The position numbers were made by a program, and so were the translations under genes. A stretch of DNA of 5,952 nt from Smithella sp. UBA2180 (GTDB lineage: Bacteria; Desulfobacterota; Syntrophia; Syntrophales; Smithellaceae), in NCBI GenBank assembly GCA_002327415.1, contig DCVU01000052.1:1-5952 (forward strand). Direction: 5' to 3'. Below the pieces are notes generated by a model. It was not told where the DNA came from. It saw only the letters and a list, made by a program, of their open reading frames with translations, and did not search any database. Below are positions 1 to 5,952 of the stretch, piece after piece (the first letter of the stretch is position 1; each line of letters begins with the position of its first letter).

Positions 1-88
1 TATCTTTCAGGGATAATAAAGATTTTTTAGGAATTGCGGCTTTAGCAGACTTTCTGTTTTCGGAGATGGTTTTTGTTTTGCTTTTCAT
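1..88 (-). CDS. N-terminal fragment of an unrecognised lysine-rich protein
   Basis: The minus strand opens an ATG at 88-86 and stays open for 29 codons to the window edge, beginning MKSKTKTISENRK and reading on to SLLSLKD. A strong AAGGAG ribosome binding site lies 10 nt upstream, and a candidate promoter lies further upstream on the same strand, which together make this a likely real start. The visible part is hydrophilic and basic (9 Lys and 1 Arg in 29 residues). It has no signal peptide or membrane segment and looks like a flexible N-terminal tail before a domain that lies outside the window. It has the same orientation as comEC but starts 415 bp beyond its stop and appears to have its own promoter, so it is probably a separate transcription unit. 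The family cannot be named from this fragment. Basic tails of this kind occur on DksA/TraR-like, nucleoid-associated and many other proteins, so no function is assigned. Confidence 0.6.
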   Translation of the reverse strand, partial: MKSKTKTISENRKSAKAAIPKKSLLSLKD

Positions 89-98
89 ACCGCGAATT

Positions 99-104
99 CT
101 CCTT
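99..104 (-). promoter_or_regulatory. Ribosome binding site of the left-edge gene
   Basis: The minus strand reads AAGGAG here, a near-perfect Shine-Dalgarno sequence with 10 nt to the ATG at 88. It is the main reason for accepting the truncated left-edge reading frame as a gene and for choosing that ATG. Confidence 0.6.
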
Positions 105-233
105 ATTGCCAGCTAATGATGCTTATTAAGCTTTACGCGAAAACGCCGCATTGGATTACAGAAGTTTTAAAAATGCGCCTCCAGTCTGATAACCAGAGTT
201 GTTGAAAAGTTATAAAAAACACGATTCGCTTAC

Positions 234-248
234 GTTTATATTATAAAC
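234..248. repeat. 15-bp palindrome over the candidate -10 box
   Basis: GTTTATA (234-240) and TATAAAC (242-248) are perfect 7-bp inverted arms around a single central base. The palindrome covers the candidate minus-strand -10 hexamer, a position suited to an operator. It could also simply be low-complexity AT sequence. No regulator can be named. Confidence 0.4.
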
Positions 249-267
249 TCAAAAATCATAAAATCAA
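240..267 (-). promoter_or_regulatory. Candidate sigma-70 promoter for the left-edge gene
   Basis: Reading the minus strand, TTGATT (267-262, four of six matches to TTGACA) is followed after 16 nt by a perfect TATAAT (245-240). Transcription would start near 232 and give a leader of about 145 nt before the ATG at 88. The area is so AT-rich that a chance match is possible, but the pairing, spacing and direction fit the downstream gene. Confidence 0.4.
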
Positions 268-471
268 GAAATTTATAAGAAAAATGTTATTGATCGCATT
301 TAAACCTGATTAAAACCAAGAGAGATTGTCATTGAATTTATTTGCGTTTGATCACGGGTATGAAACCCTCCGCTTCGCGGGATTGTTCCCCATAGGTTTT
401 GGCTATTGGATAATTCGACTAACGCTTCAAACTTCACATCGTTCGTTTTCAGCGTGTCTCATTACAACTTA

Positions 472-545
472 CCAATTCCGCTGCGTCGAAGATGACCTTC
501 AGGTTACTGCGCCCAGCATACGCCGGGTTTTACTTTCGGAATTGG
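472..545. repeat. Long inverted repeat spanning the comEC stop codon
   Basis: CCAATTCCG (472-480) and CGGAATTGG (537-545) are perfect 9-bp inverted arms separated by 56 bases. The segment between them contains smaller hairpins (488-500 and 512-527), the comEC stop codon (506-504) and the last ten or so comEC codons. Its G+C content (about 55% over 481-540) is well above that of the comEC body. It could be a small dispersed intergenic repeat, an RNA structure at the 3' end of the comEC message, or chance. No second copy is present in the window, so its repeat nature is unproven. Confidence 0.35.
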
Positions 546-3023
546 AGTTTCAACAATAAAGCTGATTATTTTCAGATTATTTCCGTCGGTAGTCAGAGTT
601 ACCGCTCCATCGTGGTCAGTGCGTAAAATATTAACGCCGGCATCGTTATATCTTTGCAGCGTTGACGGATGCGGGTGGTGGAATACATTCGCTTTGCCCG
701 CGCTTACTATTGCGTAACGGCAAGCGACAGCTTTAATGAATTCGGAACTGCTGGAGTGGTTAGAGCCGTGATGTGAAACCACCAGAACATCACTGCGTAA
801 ATTTGTTTTGGATTCAATAAGCCGCTTTTCAACATCGGCAGAGATATCTCCAGGGATAAGAAAACTTACCTTGCCGAACGTTATTTTTAAAACCAGAGAA
901 GAATCATTGACTTCATCGTAAGAAAGATTATTTACATCTTGGATAGAATAATTTGGCGGCCATAATATGTTGACTCTGGCACCGTTAAATATTTTCCCCG
1001 GGAATTCATTGGAAACCAGAGACACATTAATTTTGTTAAGCTTGATTGCTTTTTCCCATTCAGGAAAATCTTCTAAATCAATAGGCAAATTCGACCTCCA
1101 AGCCTGCCGTACGGCAAAATTATTCATAATATAAATCAGTCCCAGTAAATGATCGGGGTGAGGATGGCTGAGCACCACATTATCAATCTTGCTGATTCTT
1201 TCATGGTATAAAAAAGGAGCTAAAACGGCTTTGCCAACATCAAAGGAACTATCCGAAAAACCGCCGCCGTCAATAAGCATATTTCCCCCGCCGGGAAATC
1301 GCACCAGGGTGGAAGTTCCCTGTCCGACATCAATAACTGTAATTTTTAAATCAGAGGATAATTTATCCTTGAAGGTAAGATAAATTATATCCGCCGCAAA
1401 GAAGACAACCGTGATAGTTAATAAATATTTTATAACCCGGAAACGGCGCGATGAAAATTCTTTTTGACTTTTTCTTTTTTTCACCTCGTCAATAAATTGA
1501 ATAACAAGAAAAATAAATAAATAAAAAACAGCAATTTCAATCAGGTTAGGTTTAGTGGTGTTGAAAGAAGACCAGGAAAGTGCCGCTAATTTATTGATTA
1601 TATCGACAGATATTTGCGTGAAGTAAGAGGCCAGTTTAATGAAATAGCCGGCAATTACCGGGGAAAAGAAGGCGCATAGAATAAAAAACATGCATAAAGC
1701 CAGCGCCAGTGTTCCTAAAAGGGGAACGGCAATCAGATTCGCAATAATTGTCACGGAAGATACACGGTTGAAATAATACATGATTAACGGCAAGGTGCCG
1801 ATTGTCGCCGCACAGCATACAATAACCGACAGATATATATGCCGGATAATACTCCGGCTCCATGATGGAATAAGCGCATTTTGCGAAAAAGTTAGATCGC
1901 TGAAGCGGGGAACAATGTAAATGAGCGCTAAAACAGCCATGAAAGAAAGCTGAAAGGAAATATCGAAAAGAGCTTCCGGTGAAATAACCAGAATAATTAA
2001 TCCGGCCAGAGCCAGTGTGTTATAAAGATCTTTTTGTTTTTCCGAAATCAAGGCAATTAAAAAAATCAGCGCCATGAGAGCTGACCGTTGCACAGTAACT
2101 TCCATTCCCGCAATGAAAGCGTAAGTTATTACCATCAAAAAAGCTGCTGACGCAGCTATTTTGATTATATTGAATCTGAGCATCAGGTATTGCGATGATT
2201 TTAAAATAAGAAGAACAAAGAAAAAAGCAGTGGCCGCAACCATTCCAATATGCAGGCCGGAAATAGAAAGGATATGCGAAGTTCCTGTTTTATTGAAATT
2301 GTCACGCACATTTGTGGGGATTTCATTTTGATTGCCGATCGTCATGGCTTCAATAATTTCCCTTTGCGGAGCAGATGCGTTTTTGTAAATTATTTGTTTT
2401 AAGTAAAGTCTGAATGATTCCAATTTTAATTTAATAGAATTTGCGGAATTTTGTCTCAGAAGAACAATTTTTGAATTATCAGCAATAAATCCAGTGGCAT
2501 AAATTCCCTGAAGGTTCAAATAATGTTCGTAATCAAATCCACCCGGATTGTTAAAATTATTTATTCTTTTTAAAGTTGAATGAAAACGGATAAAATCACC
2601 GTATTGGAAATTTAAATCCGCTGGAATTGCCAGACGAATATTGCCCGAGACAGGAATGTATGTTTTATCTTTAATTATTCGCAGACAACGTACAATTAAA
2701 ACATTTCTATCGAGGTAGGCGAGGGGACTTTCTATAACAATGCCTTCCATGTCCAGTTTGCCTTTATCGATATATTGTACGACATGATGATTATGCTCAA
2801 TAAAGTATTGTTGCTTTTGAATATCAAAGAAACCAAGCACAAAAATAAAACAGAGAATTAAAAAGAATCCGGCAGTCAGCCATTTGTTTCTAATGGTTAT
2901 AATAAGAAAAAGAAGGATTAATGTAATTATGGCTAATAATAAGTAATGGGACGCCGCGAAATAGCTTCCGGCAAAAATTCCGGCGATTAATGCGATTAAA
3001 AGATAAATTAACGGTCTGCGCAT
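504..3023 (-). CDS. comEC: ComEC/Rec2 family DNA internalization protein, complete
   Basis: This is an 839-residue inner-membrane protein of normal ComEC length. In known systems it forms the channel that carries one strand of incoming DNA into the cytoplasm during transformation. In order it has an N-terminal pair of hydrophobic segments (about 4-65), a soluble DUF4131/OB-like region (about 90-190, with NPGGFDYEHYL at 159-169), the polytopic Competence domain (about 220-510) with the hallmark SISGLHIG at 253-260, and a C-terminal metallo-beta-lactamase-like domain (about 560-820). The last domain retains VIDVGQG at 563-569, SHPHPDH at 619-625 (H620, H622, D624, H625), PGD at 724-726, HHGS at 751-754 and HHPHPS at 782-787. 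An intact metal site of this kind suggests the nuclease activity proposed for ComEC proteins. The ATG at 3023 is the first possible start, because an in-frame stop lies shortly upstream, but its ribosome binding site is weak (only AAAG-like). The gene is divergent from the PilS-like gene. The last residues (about 823-839, ending KPGVCWAQ) go beyond the expected family end and are encoded in a G+C-richer block. Confidence 0.95.
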   Translation of the reverse strand: MRRPLIYLLIALIAGIFAGSYFAASHYLLLAIITLILLFLIITIRNKWLTAGFFLILCFIFVLGFFDIQKQQYFIEHNHHVVQYIDKGKLDMEGIVIESPLAYLDRNVLIVRCLRIIKDKTYIPVSGNIRLAIPADLNFQYGDFIRFHSTLKRINNFNNPGGFDYEHYLNLQGIYATGFIADNSKIVLLRQNSANSIKLKLESFRLYLKQIIYKNASAPQREIIEAMTIGNQNEIPTNVRDNFNKTGTSHILSISGLHIGMVAATAFFFVLLILKSSQYLMLRFNIIKIAASAAFLMVITYAFIAGMEVTVQRSALMALIFLIALISEKQKDLYNTLALAGLIILVISPEALFDISFQLSFMAVLALIYIVPRFSDLTFSQNALIPSWSRSIIRHIYLSVIVCCAATIGTLPLIMYYFNRVSSVTIIANLIAVPLLGTLALALCMFFILCAFFSPVIAGYFIKLASYFTQISVDIINKLAALSWSSFNTTKPNLIEIAVFYLFIFLVIQFIDEVKKRKSQKEFSSRRFRVIKYLLTITVVFFAADIIYLTFKDKLSSDLKITVIDVGQGTSTLVRFPGGGNMLIDGGGFSDSSFDVGKAVLAPFLYHERISKIDNVVLSHPHPDHLLGLIYIMNNFAVRQAWRSNLPIDLEDFPEWEKAIKLNKINVSLVSNEFPGKIFNGARVNILWPPNYSIQDVNNLSYDEVNDSSLVLKITFGKVSFLIPGDISADVEKRLIESKTNLRSDVLVVSHHGSNHSSSSEFIKAVACRYAIVSAGKANVFHHPHPSTLQRYNDAGVNILRTDHDGAVTLTTDGNNLKIISFIVETPIPKVKPGVCWAQ
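512..527 (-). other. Hairpin in the final codons of comEC
   Basis: On the minus-strand transcript CCCGGC (527-522) can pair with GCUGGG (517-512) through six base pairs, one of them G-U, around a GUAU loop. It lies six bases before the stop codon. No U-run follows, so it is not a standard terminator. It may protect the 3' end or be part of the larger inverted repeat around it. Confidence 0.35.
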
Positions 3024-3153
3024 ATTTTTAATATTTTTCTTTGCAAGGAAAATTGTTCAAATTCATTAGCTAAAACTGTTAAAATATTATAATATGATTT
3101 TCAAATTACAGCTTGTTTGGGGACTCATACCCGTGGTTCAAAAAGGAAATTAA
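3024..3153. promoter_or_regulatory. Divergent comEC/pilS promoter region
   Basis: These 130 bp separate two divergent start codons and must hold the promoters for both directions unless transcription enters from further away. A perfect 12-bp palindrome at 3084-3095 places TATAAT on the plus strand (3088-3093) and on the minus strand (3091-3086), at plausible distances from both genes (about 60 bp from each ATG). Neither direction has a good -35 box; the best on the plus strand is TTAGCT (3066-3071), with three of six matches and a 16-nt spacer. I found no GG-N10-GC sigma-54 pattern on either strand. The -10 assignments are therefore tentative. Confidence 0.4.
3143..3147 (+). promoter_or_regulatory. 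Ribosome binding site of the PilS-like kinase
   Basis: AAGGA lies 6 nt before the ATG at 3154, which supports that start. The membrane domain begins 16 residues later, so the full N-terminal domain is included. Confidence 0.6.
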
Positions 3154-4824
3154 ATGCCTGTACTGTATAACGAAGCCTTAATCAAAGAAAAAAATACAAG
3201 GCGTTTGTTTATTTTAATAGCATCCAGAGTTATTCTTGTAACACTTTTTCTCGGAACTACTATTTTTATCGATAGCAGAAAACAAGAATTTTCAATATCA
3301 CAAATAACCATTAGTTTTTTCTATCTTATTGCCGCTGCATTTTATTTTTTTTCGGTTGTTTACATTTTTCTTTTGAAATTTCTAAAAAATTTACGGAGTA
3401 ATATTTATTTACAATTAACTGTTGATATTTTTTTGATCACTTTTCTTGTTGGTATCACCGACAATATTCAAATTGATTATTCTCTTTTTTACACCCTGGT
3501 AATAATTTATTCGGTGCCATTTTTGGGCCGTAAAGGAGGCGTGGTTATAGCTTCGGTTGCCAGCATATTTTATGGTGTGCTTATAGACCTTAAATATTTC
3601 AACTTAATGCCTTTTGTTTCTTCTATCGGACATGATTATTATCTTAACGCTTATGATGTATTAACTAATATTCTGGTTCATATCGTATCGTTTTATATTT
3701 TAGCTTTTTTAGCCGGTTTTGCTGTCGAACAAGAGAAAAAGACAAGATCTTTACTGGAAGAAAAAGAATCGGAATTTAATCAATTGGATTTGCTTTTTCG
3801 CAGCATTGTGGAGTCGGTTTATACCGGCGTCATGACTGTTGATTTTCAAAATGTTATTAAAACTTTTAATAACGCCGCGGAAGAAATTACCGGATTTTCA
3901 CGGTTAAAAACATTAGGCAGCAAAATAGATGATGTTTTTCCTGAATTTCTGCCTTTTATGAATGAAGAAATGATTGATAAACAATTCAGAAACCGGATTG
4001 AGGTTTTAATCAATGGGGGAAAGGTGGATAAAATTAATTTGGGGTTGTCTGTTTCTCCATTGAAGGGAAGGAACGAAAATCAAATCGGGAAAATCTTAAT
4101 ATTTCAGGATTTGACGCAAATTACAGAGATGGAAAAGAAGCTCGAAATGAACAGAAAGATGGCAATAATCGGTGAAATGGCGGCCGGATGGGCGCACGAG
4201 GTGCGCAATCCGTTGGCGGCAATAACCGGTTCAATAGAACTATTAAAACAAGGATTGGAACTGGAAGGAACCAATAAGCGTTTAATGGAGATAATATTAC
4301 GAAGCAAAGATCAGTTAGAAAGCTTCGCCCGTGATTTTCTTCTACTGGCTCGTTCAGTTCCGGCATCAAGGGAATCAGTTGATTTGAAAGAGGTTGTCGA
4401 AGAAGTTCTGGAACATATAAAGTTGTCTCCGGAATGGAAAGACAAAATCAGGATTGAGAAAAAATTATTGTTTAATGCAAAAGCATTTGCCAATAAAGAA
4501 CAGGTGCGGCAAATTATTAATAACATGGTTCTCAACGCTGTTCAGTCCATGGAAGAAGAAGGTGTTTTATCTTTCGAAACTAAAATCGTGGAATTGGAAG
4601 ATAAGAAAGAATATTCCGAAATCAGAGTTATGGATACGGGATGCGGCATTAGTAAGGATGATTTAAACAGAATATTTGAACCTTTTTTCACTAATAAAAC
4701 GAAAGGAACCGGATTGGGGTTAACTATTGTTAATCACATTCTTGACGGTTACAATGGAAGAATTAAAATAGAGAGTACCGTGAATCAGGGGACTATCTGT
4801 TATGTCTGGTTGCCTGTCAAATAA
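3154..4824 (+). CDS. pilS: PilS-like membrane sensor histidine kinase, complete
   Basis: This 556-residue protein is an inner-membrane kinase expected to autophosphorylate on histidine and pass the phosphate to the regulator encoded next. It opens with a short cytoplasmic tail and about six membrane helices (roughly 17-39, 52-75, 87-104, 109-124, 128-145 and 172-191) with very short loops. That layout, the ASRVILVTLFLG start of the first helix and LQLTVDIFLI at 87-96 match PilS proteins, which sense pilin levels within the membrane. A coiled linker (192-210) leads to a PAS domain (about 211-320). The HisKA domain has its H-box GWAHEVRNPL with H348. The ATPase domain shows the N-box around N457-N461, DTGCGIS (494-500), FEPFFT (508-513) and GTGLGL (518-523). 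All catalytic motifs are intact. A tryptophan at 346, two before the phospho-histidine, replaces the more usual Ile or Val. Assignment as PilS rather than another NtrB/AtoS-type kinase rests on the membrane domain and the partner gene; pilin and pilus genes are not in the window. Confidence 0.85.
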   Translation: MPVLYNEALIKEKNTRRLFILIASRVILVTLFLGTTIFIDSRKQEFSISQITISFFYLIAAAFYFFSVVYIFLLKFLKNLRSNIYLQLTVDIFLITFLVGITDNIQIDYSLFYTLVIIYSVPFLGRKGGVVIASVASIFYGVLIDLKYFNLMPFVSSIGHDYYLNAYDVLTNILVHIVSFYILAFLAGFAVEQEKKTRSLLEEKESEFNQLDLLFRSIVESVYTGVMTVDFQNVIKTFNNAAEEITGFSRLKTLGSKIDDVFPEFLPFMNEEMIDKQFRNRIEVLINGGKVDKINLGLSVSPLKGRNENQIGKILIFQDLTQITEMEKKLEMNRKMAIIGEMAAGWAHEVRNPLAAITGSIELLKQGLELEGTNKRLMEIILRSKDQLESFARDFLLLARSVPASRESVDLKEVVEEVLEHIKLSPEWKDKIRIEKKLLFNAKAFANKEQVRQIINNMVLNAVQSMEEEGVLSFETKIVELEDKKEYSEIRVMDTGCGISKDDLNRIFEPFFTNKTKGTGLGLTIVNHILDGYNGRIKIESTVNQGTICYVWLPVK

Positions 4825-4832
4825 TGAAAATG

Positions 4833-4852
4833 GGCATTAATATTCTGATGCC
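4833..4852 (+). other. Small hairpin between the kinase and regulator genes
   Basis: GGCAT (4833-4837) pairs with ATGCC (4848-4852), and one G-U and one A-U pair can extend the stem inward to a six-base loop. It sits 8 bases after the kinase stop codon and 33 before the regulator start. No T-run follows, so it should not end transcription. It could slightly separate expression of the two genes, or be chance. Confidence 0.25.
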
Positions 4853-4872
4853 GAGCTGTTATTGAAATGAAC

Positions 4873-4877
4873 GGAGG
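4873..4877 (+). promoter_or_regulatory. Ribosome binding site of the PilR-like regulator
   Basis: GGAGG lies 8 nt before the ATG at 4886 and is the strongest Shine-Dalgarno sequence in the window. It fixes the start of the regulator and suggests translation at least as strong as that of the kinase. Confidence 0.75.
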
Positions 4878-4885
4878 TATAAAGT

Positions 4886-5952
4886 ATGGCAAAAATTCTG
4901 GTTGTTGATGACGATCAGGGCATGCGAGAATTCATGGAAATTATGCTTGTCCAGGAAGGCTACGATGTAACGAGCATAGGAGAGCCGGTAAAAGCGATAG
5001 ATTTATGCCGCAAGACCGCCTTTGATCTGGTTATTACGGATTTGAAAATGCCTAAAATCAGTGGCATTGATTTTCTTAAAGCCATTAAGGATCAGAGGCC
5101 TGATATGCAAGTTATTCTTATTACGGCTTACGCTTCTGGAGAGACAGCGATAAAAGCGATGAAAGAAGGAGCTTATGATTATGTGGAAAAAGGCGGAAGT
5201 ATTGAAGAACTTAAAAAAGTTGTGCGGTCGGCCCTGCAGAAAAAAGGATTGATCGAAAATAATATCGAGGAGGAAAAATTACTGACAGATGCGGCAAATT
5301 CATTCTGCGGCATGATCGGAACCAACAGGGAAATGCTTAAAATATTCGCAACAATAAAAAAAGTATCCGATACGCTGGCGAATATTTTAATACTGGGTGA
5401 AAGCGGAACCGGCAAAGAGCTTGTCGCGAGCGCTATTCATGAAAACTCTTCCCGTTCTAAAAAACCTTTTGTGGCCATTAACAGCGGCGGAATACCGGAA
5501 AATCTTCTGGAAAGCGAACTTTTTGGATACATGAAAGGTTCTTTTACGGGCGCTTACGCCGACAAGGCGGGATTCTTTGAGATGGCGCGCGGCGGCACTA
5601 TATTTCTTGATGAAATAGGCGAATTATCGCCATCTTTGCAGGTCAAGCTCTTGAGGGTAGTTCAGGAAAGAACTTTCAGGCGGATAGGCGGTTCGGAAGA
5701 TATTAAGGTTGATGTACGCATTATTTCAGCGACAAATCAGAATTTAAAAGAAAGGGTAAGAAAAGGAGATTTTCGTGAAGACCTCTATTATAGGCTCAAT
5801 GTTATTCCTATCTCTCTGCCCCCGTTAAGGGAACGTAAAGAAGATATTCCTCTTCTTATCAATTATTTTATAATAAAATATGCGCAGATGTTCGGTAAGG
5901 AGATCAGGGATATTTCTTCATATGCTATGGAACTGCTGACGAATTATGCTTT
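4886..5952 (+). CDS. pilR: PilR-like sigma-54-dependent response regulator, 3' end cut off
   Basis: The 355 complete codons visible encode an NtrC-family activator, which on phosphorylation uses ATP to open sigma-54 promoters. The receiver domain (about 3-118) has the acidic pair D9-D10, phospho-acceptor D52 in ITDLKMP, T80 and K102. K102 is followed by Gly-Gly instead of the usual Pro. The AAA+ domain (from about 142) has Walker A GESGTGKE (171-178), the sigma-54 contact loop as GSFTGA (218-223), Walker B GTIFLDEIGEL (237-247), sensor I ISATNQ (280-285) and the arginine-finger region from FREDLYYRLN to PPLRERKEDIP (296-322). Serine in place of the first alanine of GAFTGA is, as I recall, common among PilR proteins and supports that name. 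The rest of the AAA+ domain and the C-terminal Fis-type DNA-binding helix-turn-helix lie beyond the window. The gene follows the kinase by 61 bp on the same strand with no terminator, so the two are probably one operon. ZraR or another NtrC-type paralogue is the main alternative. Confidence 0.9.
   Translation, partial: MAKILVVDDDQGMREFMEIMLVQEGYDVTSIGEPVKAIDLCRKTAFDLVITDLKMPKISGIDFLKAIKDQRPDMQVILITAYASGETAIKAMKEGAYDYVEKGGSIEELKKVVRSALQKKGLIENNIEEEKLLTDAANSFCGMIGTNREMLKIFATIKKVSDTLANILILGESGTGKELVASAIHENSSRSKKPFVAINSGGIPENLLESELFGYMKGSFTGAYADKAGFFEMARGGTIFLDEIGELSPSLQVKLLRVVQERTFRRIGGSEDIKVDVRIISATNQNLKERVRKGDFREDLYYRLNVIPISLPPLRERKEDIPLLINYFIIKYAQMFGKEIRDISSYAMELLTNYA

Larger units (their letters stand above)
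89..503. other. 415-bp intergenic region with two halves of different composition
   Basis: No coding region is convincing here. The part from 89 to about 340 is AT-rich (11 G or C in the 60 bases 241-300). It holds the ribosome binding site, candidate promoter and palindromes of the left-edge gene, including an 11-bp palindrome GCTTA-T-TAAGC at 121-131. The part from about 341 to 503 jumps to about 45-50% G+C and carries several short inverted repeats: GGGT/ACCC at 356-368, CCGC/GCGG at 370-380, ACGCT/AGCGT at 422-455 and GAAG/CTTC at 488-500. None is followed by a T-run on the minus strand, so no rho-independent terminator for comEC can be called. A TTG-initiated 77-codon frame (326-559, plus) crosses this area but lacks support. 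Confidence 0.6.

Noticed and set aside
365..385. CCGC/GCGG hairpin as a terminator for comEC
   Set aside because: The stem is only four pairs and no run of T follows it on the minus strand.
410..545. Integron attC-like recombination site
   Set aside because: GTTAGTC and the inverted arms look superficially similar, but the required GTTRRRY/RYYYAAC pairing and nested arms are absent, and no integrase or cassette array is present.
326..559. 77-codon plus-strand frame starting with TTG
   Set aside because: It has a weak start, no good ribosome binding site and no recognisable domain, and it overlaps the comEC 3' end antisense inside the hairpin-rich block.
1636..1863. Short frames inside comEC and the kinase and regulator genes (also 1189-1383, 4104-4369, 4311-4535, 4454-4666 and 5179-5415)
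   Set aside because: They lie in other frames or on the opposite strand of well-supported genes, have no plausible start signals, and encode no recognisable domain.
3111..3147. tRNA-like wording (CTCATA followed by GGTTCAAA) resembling parts of a methionine tRNA
   Set aside because: The anticodon stem does not pair, and there is no acceptor stem, D-arm or room for a full tRNA.
3024..3153. Sigma-54 promoter that PilR might use to drive comEC or its own operon
   Set aside because: No GG and GC pair with the required 10-base spacing was found on either strand between the two genes.
4824..4865. 13-codon frame overlapping the kinase stop as TAATG
   Set aside because: It is very short, has no ribosome binding site of its own and no recognisable leader-peptide character; a chance frame in a gap is the simpler reading.

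Overview
This 5,952-base window holds a conserved chromosomal block: a competence DNA-channel gene (comEC) on the minus strand, transcribed away from a PilS/PilR-type two-component pair on the plus strand. The start of an unrecognised lysine-rich minus-strand gene lies at the left edge. The DNA is AT-rich (roughly 35-40% G+C by eye). The ComEC, the six-helix PilS-like kinase with a PAS domain, and the sigma-54 activator point to a Gram-negative, type IV pilus-bearing bacterium. My best guess is a member of the former Deltaproteobacteria (Desulfobacterota, Syntrophales-like), inferred from protein style only; no marker gene confirms it.

Layout. Positions 1-88 (minus) are the first 29 codons of a basic protein behind a good ribosome binding site. 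Positions 89-503 contain no convincing gene. Within them, 89-340 is very AT-rich (about 18% G+C at 241-300) and carries a candidate sigma-70 promoter and a 15-bp palindrome pointing at the left-edge gene. From about 341 the composition rises abruptly to about 49% G+C, with many short inverted repeats, and this block runs into the last codons of comEC. Positions 504-3023 (minus) are a complete 839-residue ComEC/Rec2. Positions 3024-3153 are a 130-bp divergent promoter region with a 12-bp AT palindrome that places TATAAT on both strands. Positions 3154-4824 (plus) are a complete 556-residue membrane histidine kinase. Positions 4886-5952 (plus) are the first 355 residues of an NtrC-family sigma-54 response regulator, cut by the window end before the DNA-binding domain.

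How the genes may work together. In known systems PilS/PilR controls type IV pilin transcription through sigma-54, and ComEC imports the single DNA strand that type IV pilus-like machinery delivers. The head-to-head arrangement therefore suggests a link between pilus regulation and DNA uptake. That link is inference: I found no sigma-54 promoter in the divergent region, and PilR may act elsewhere. I see no new defence system, CRISPR array, RNA gene or insertion sequence. The least explained parts are the G+C-richer, hairpin-dense block at the 3' end of comEC, the possible extra C-terminal tail it gives ComEC, and the regulator's receiver domain, which lacks the usual Lys-Pro pair.
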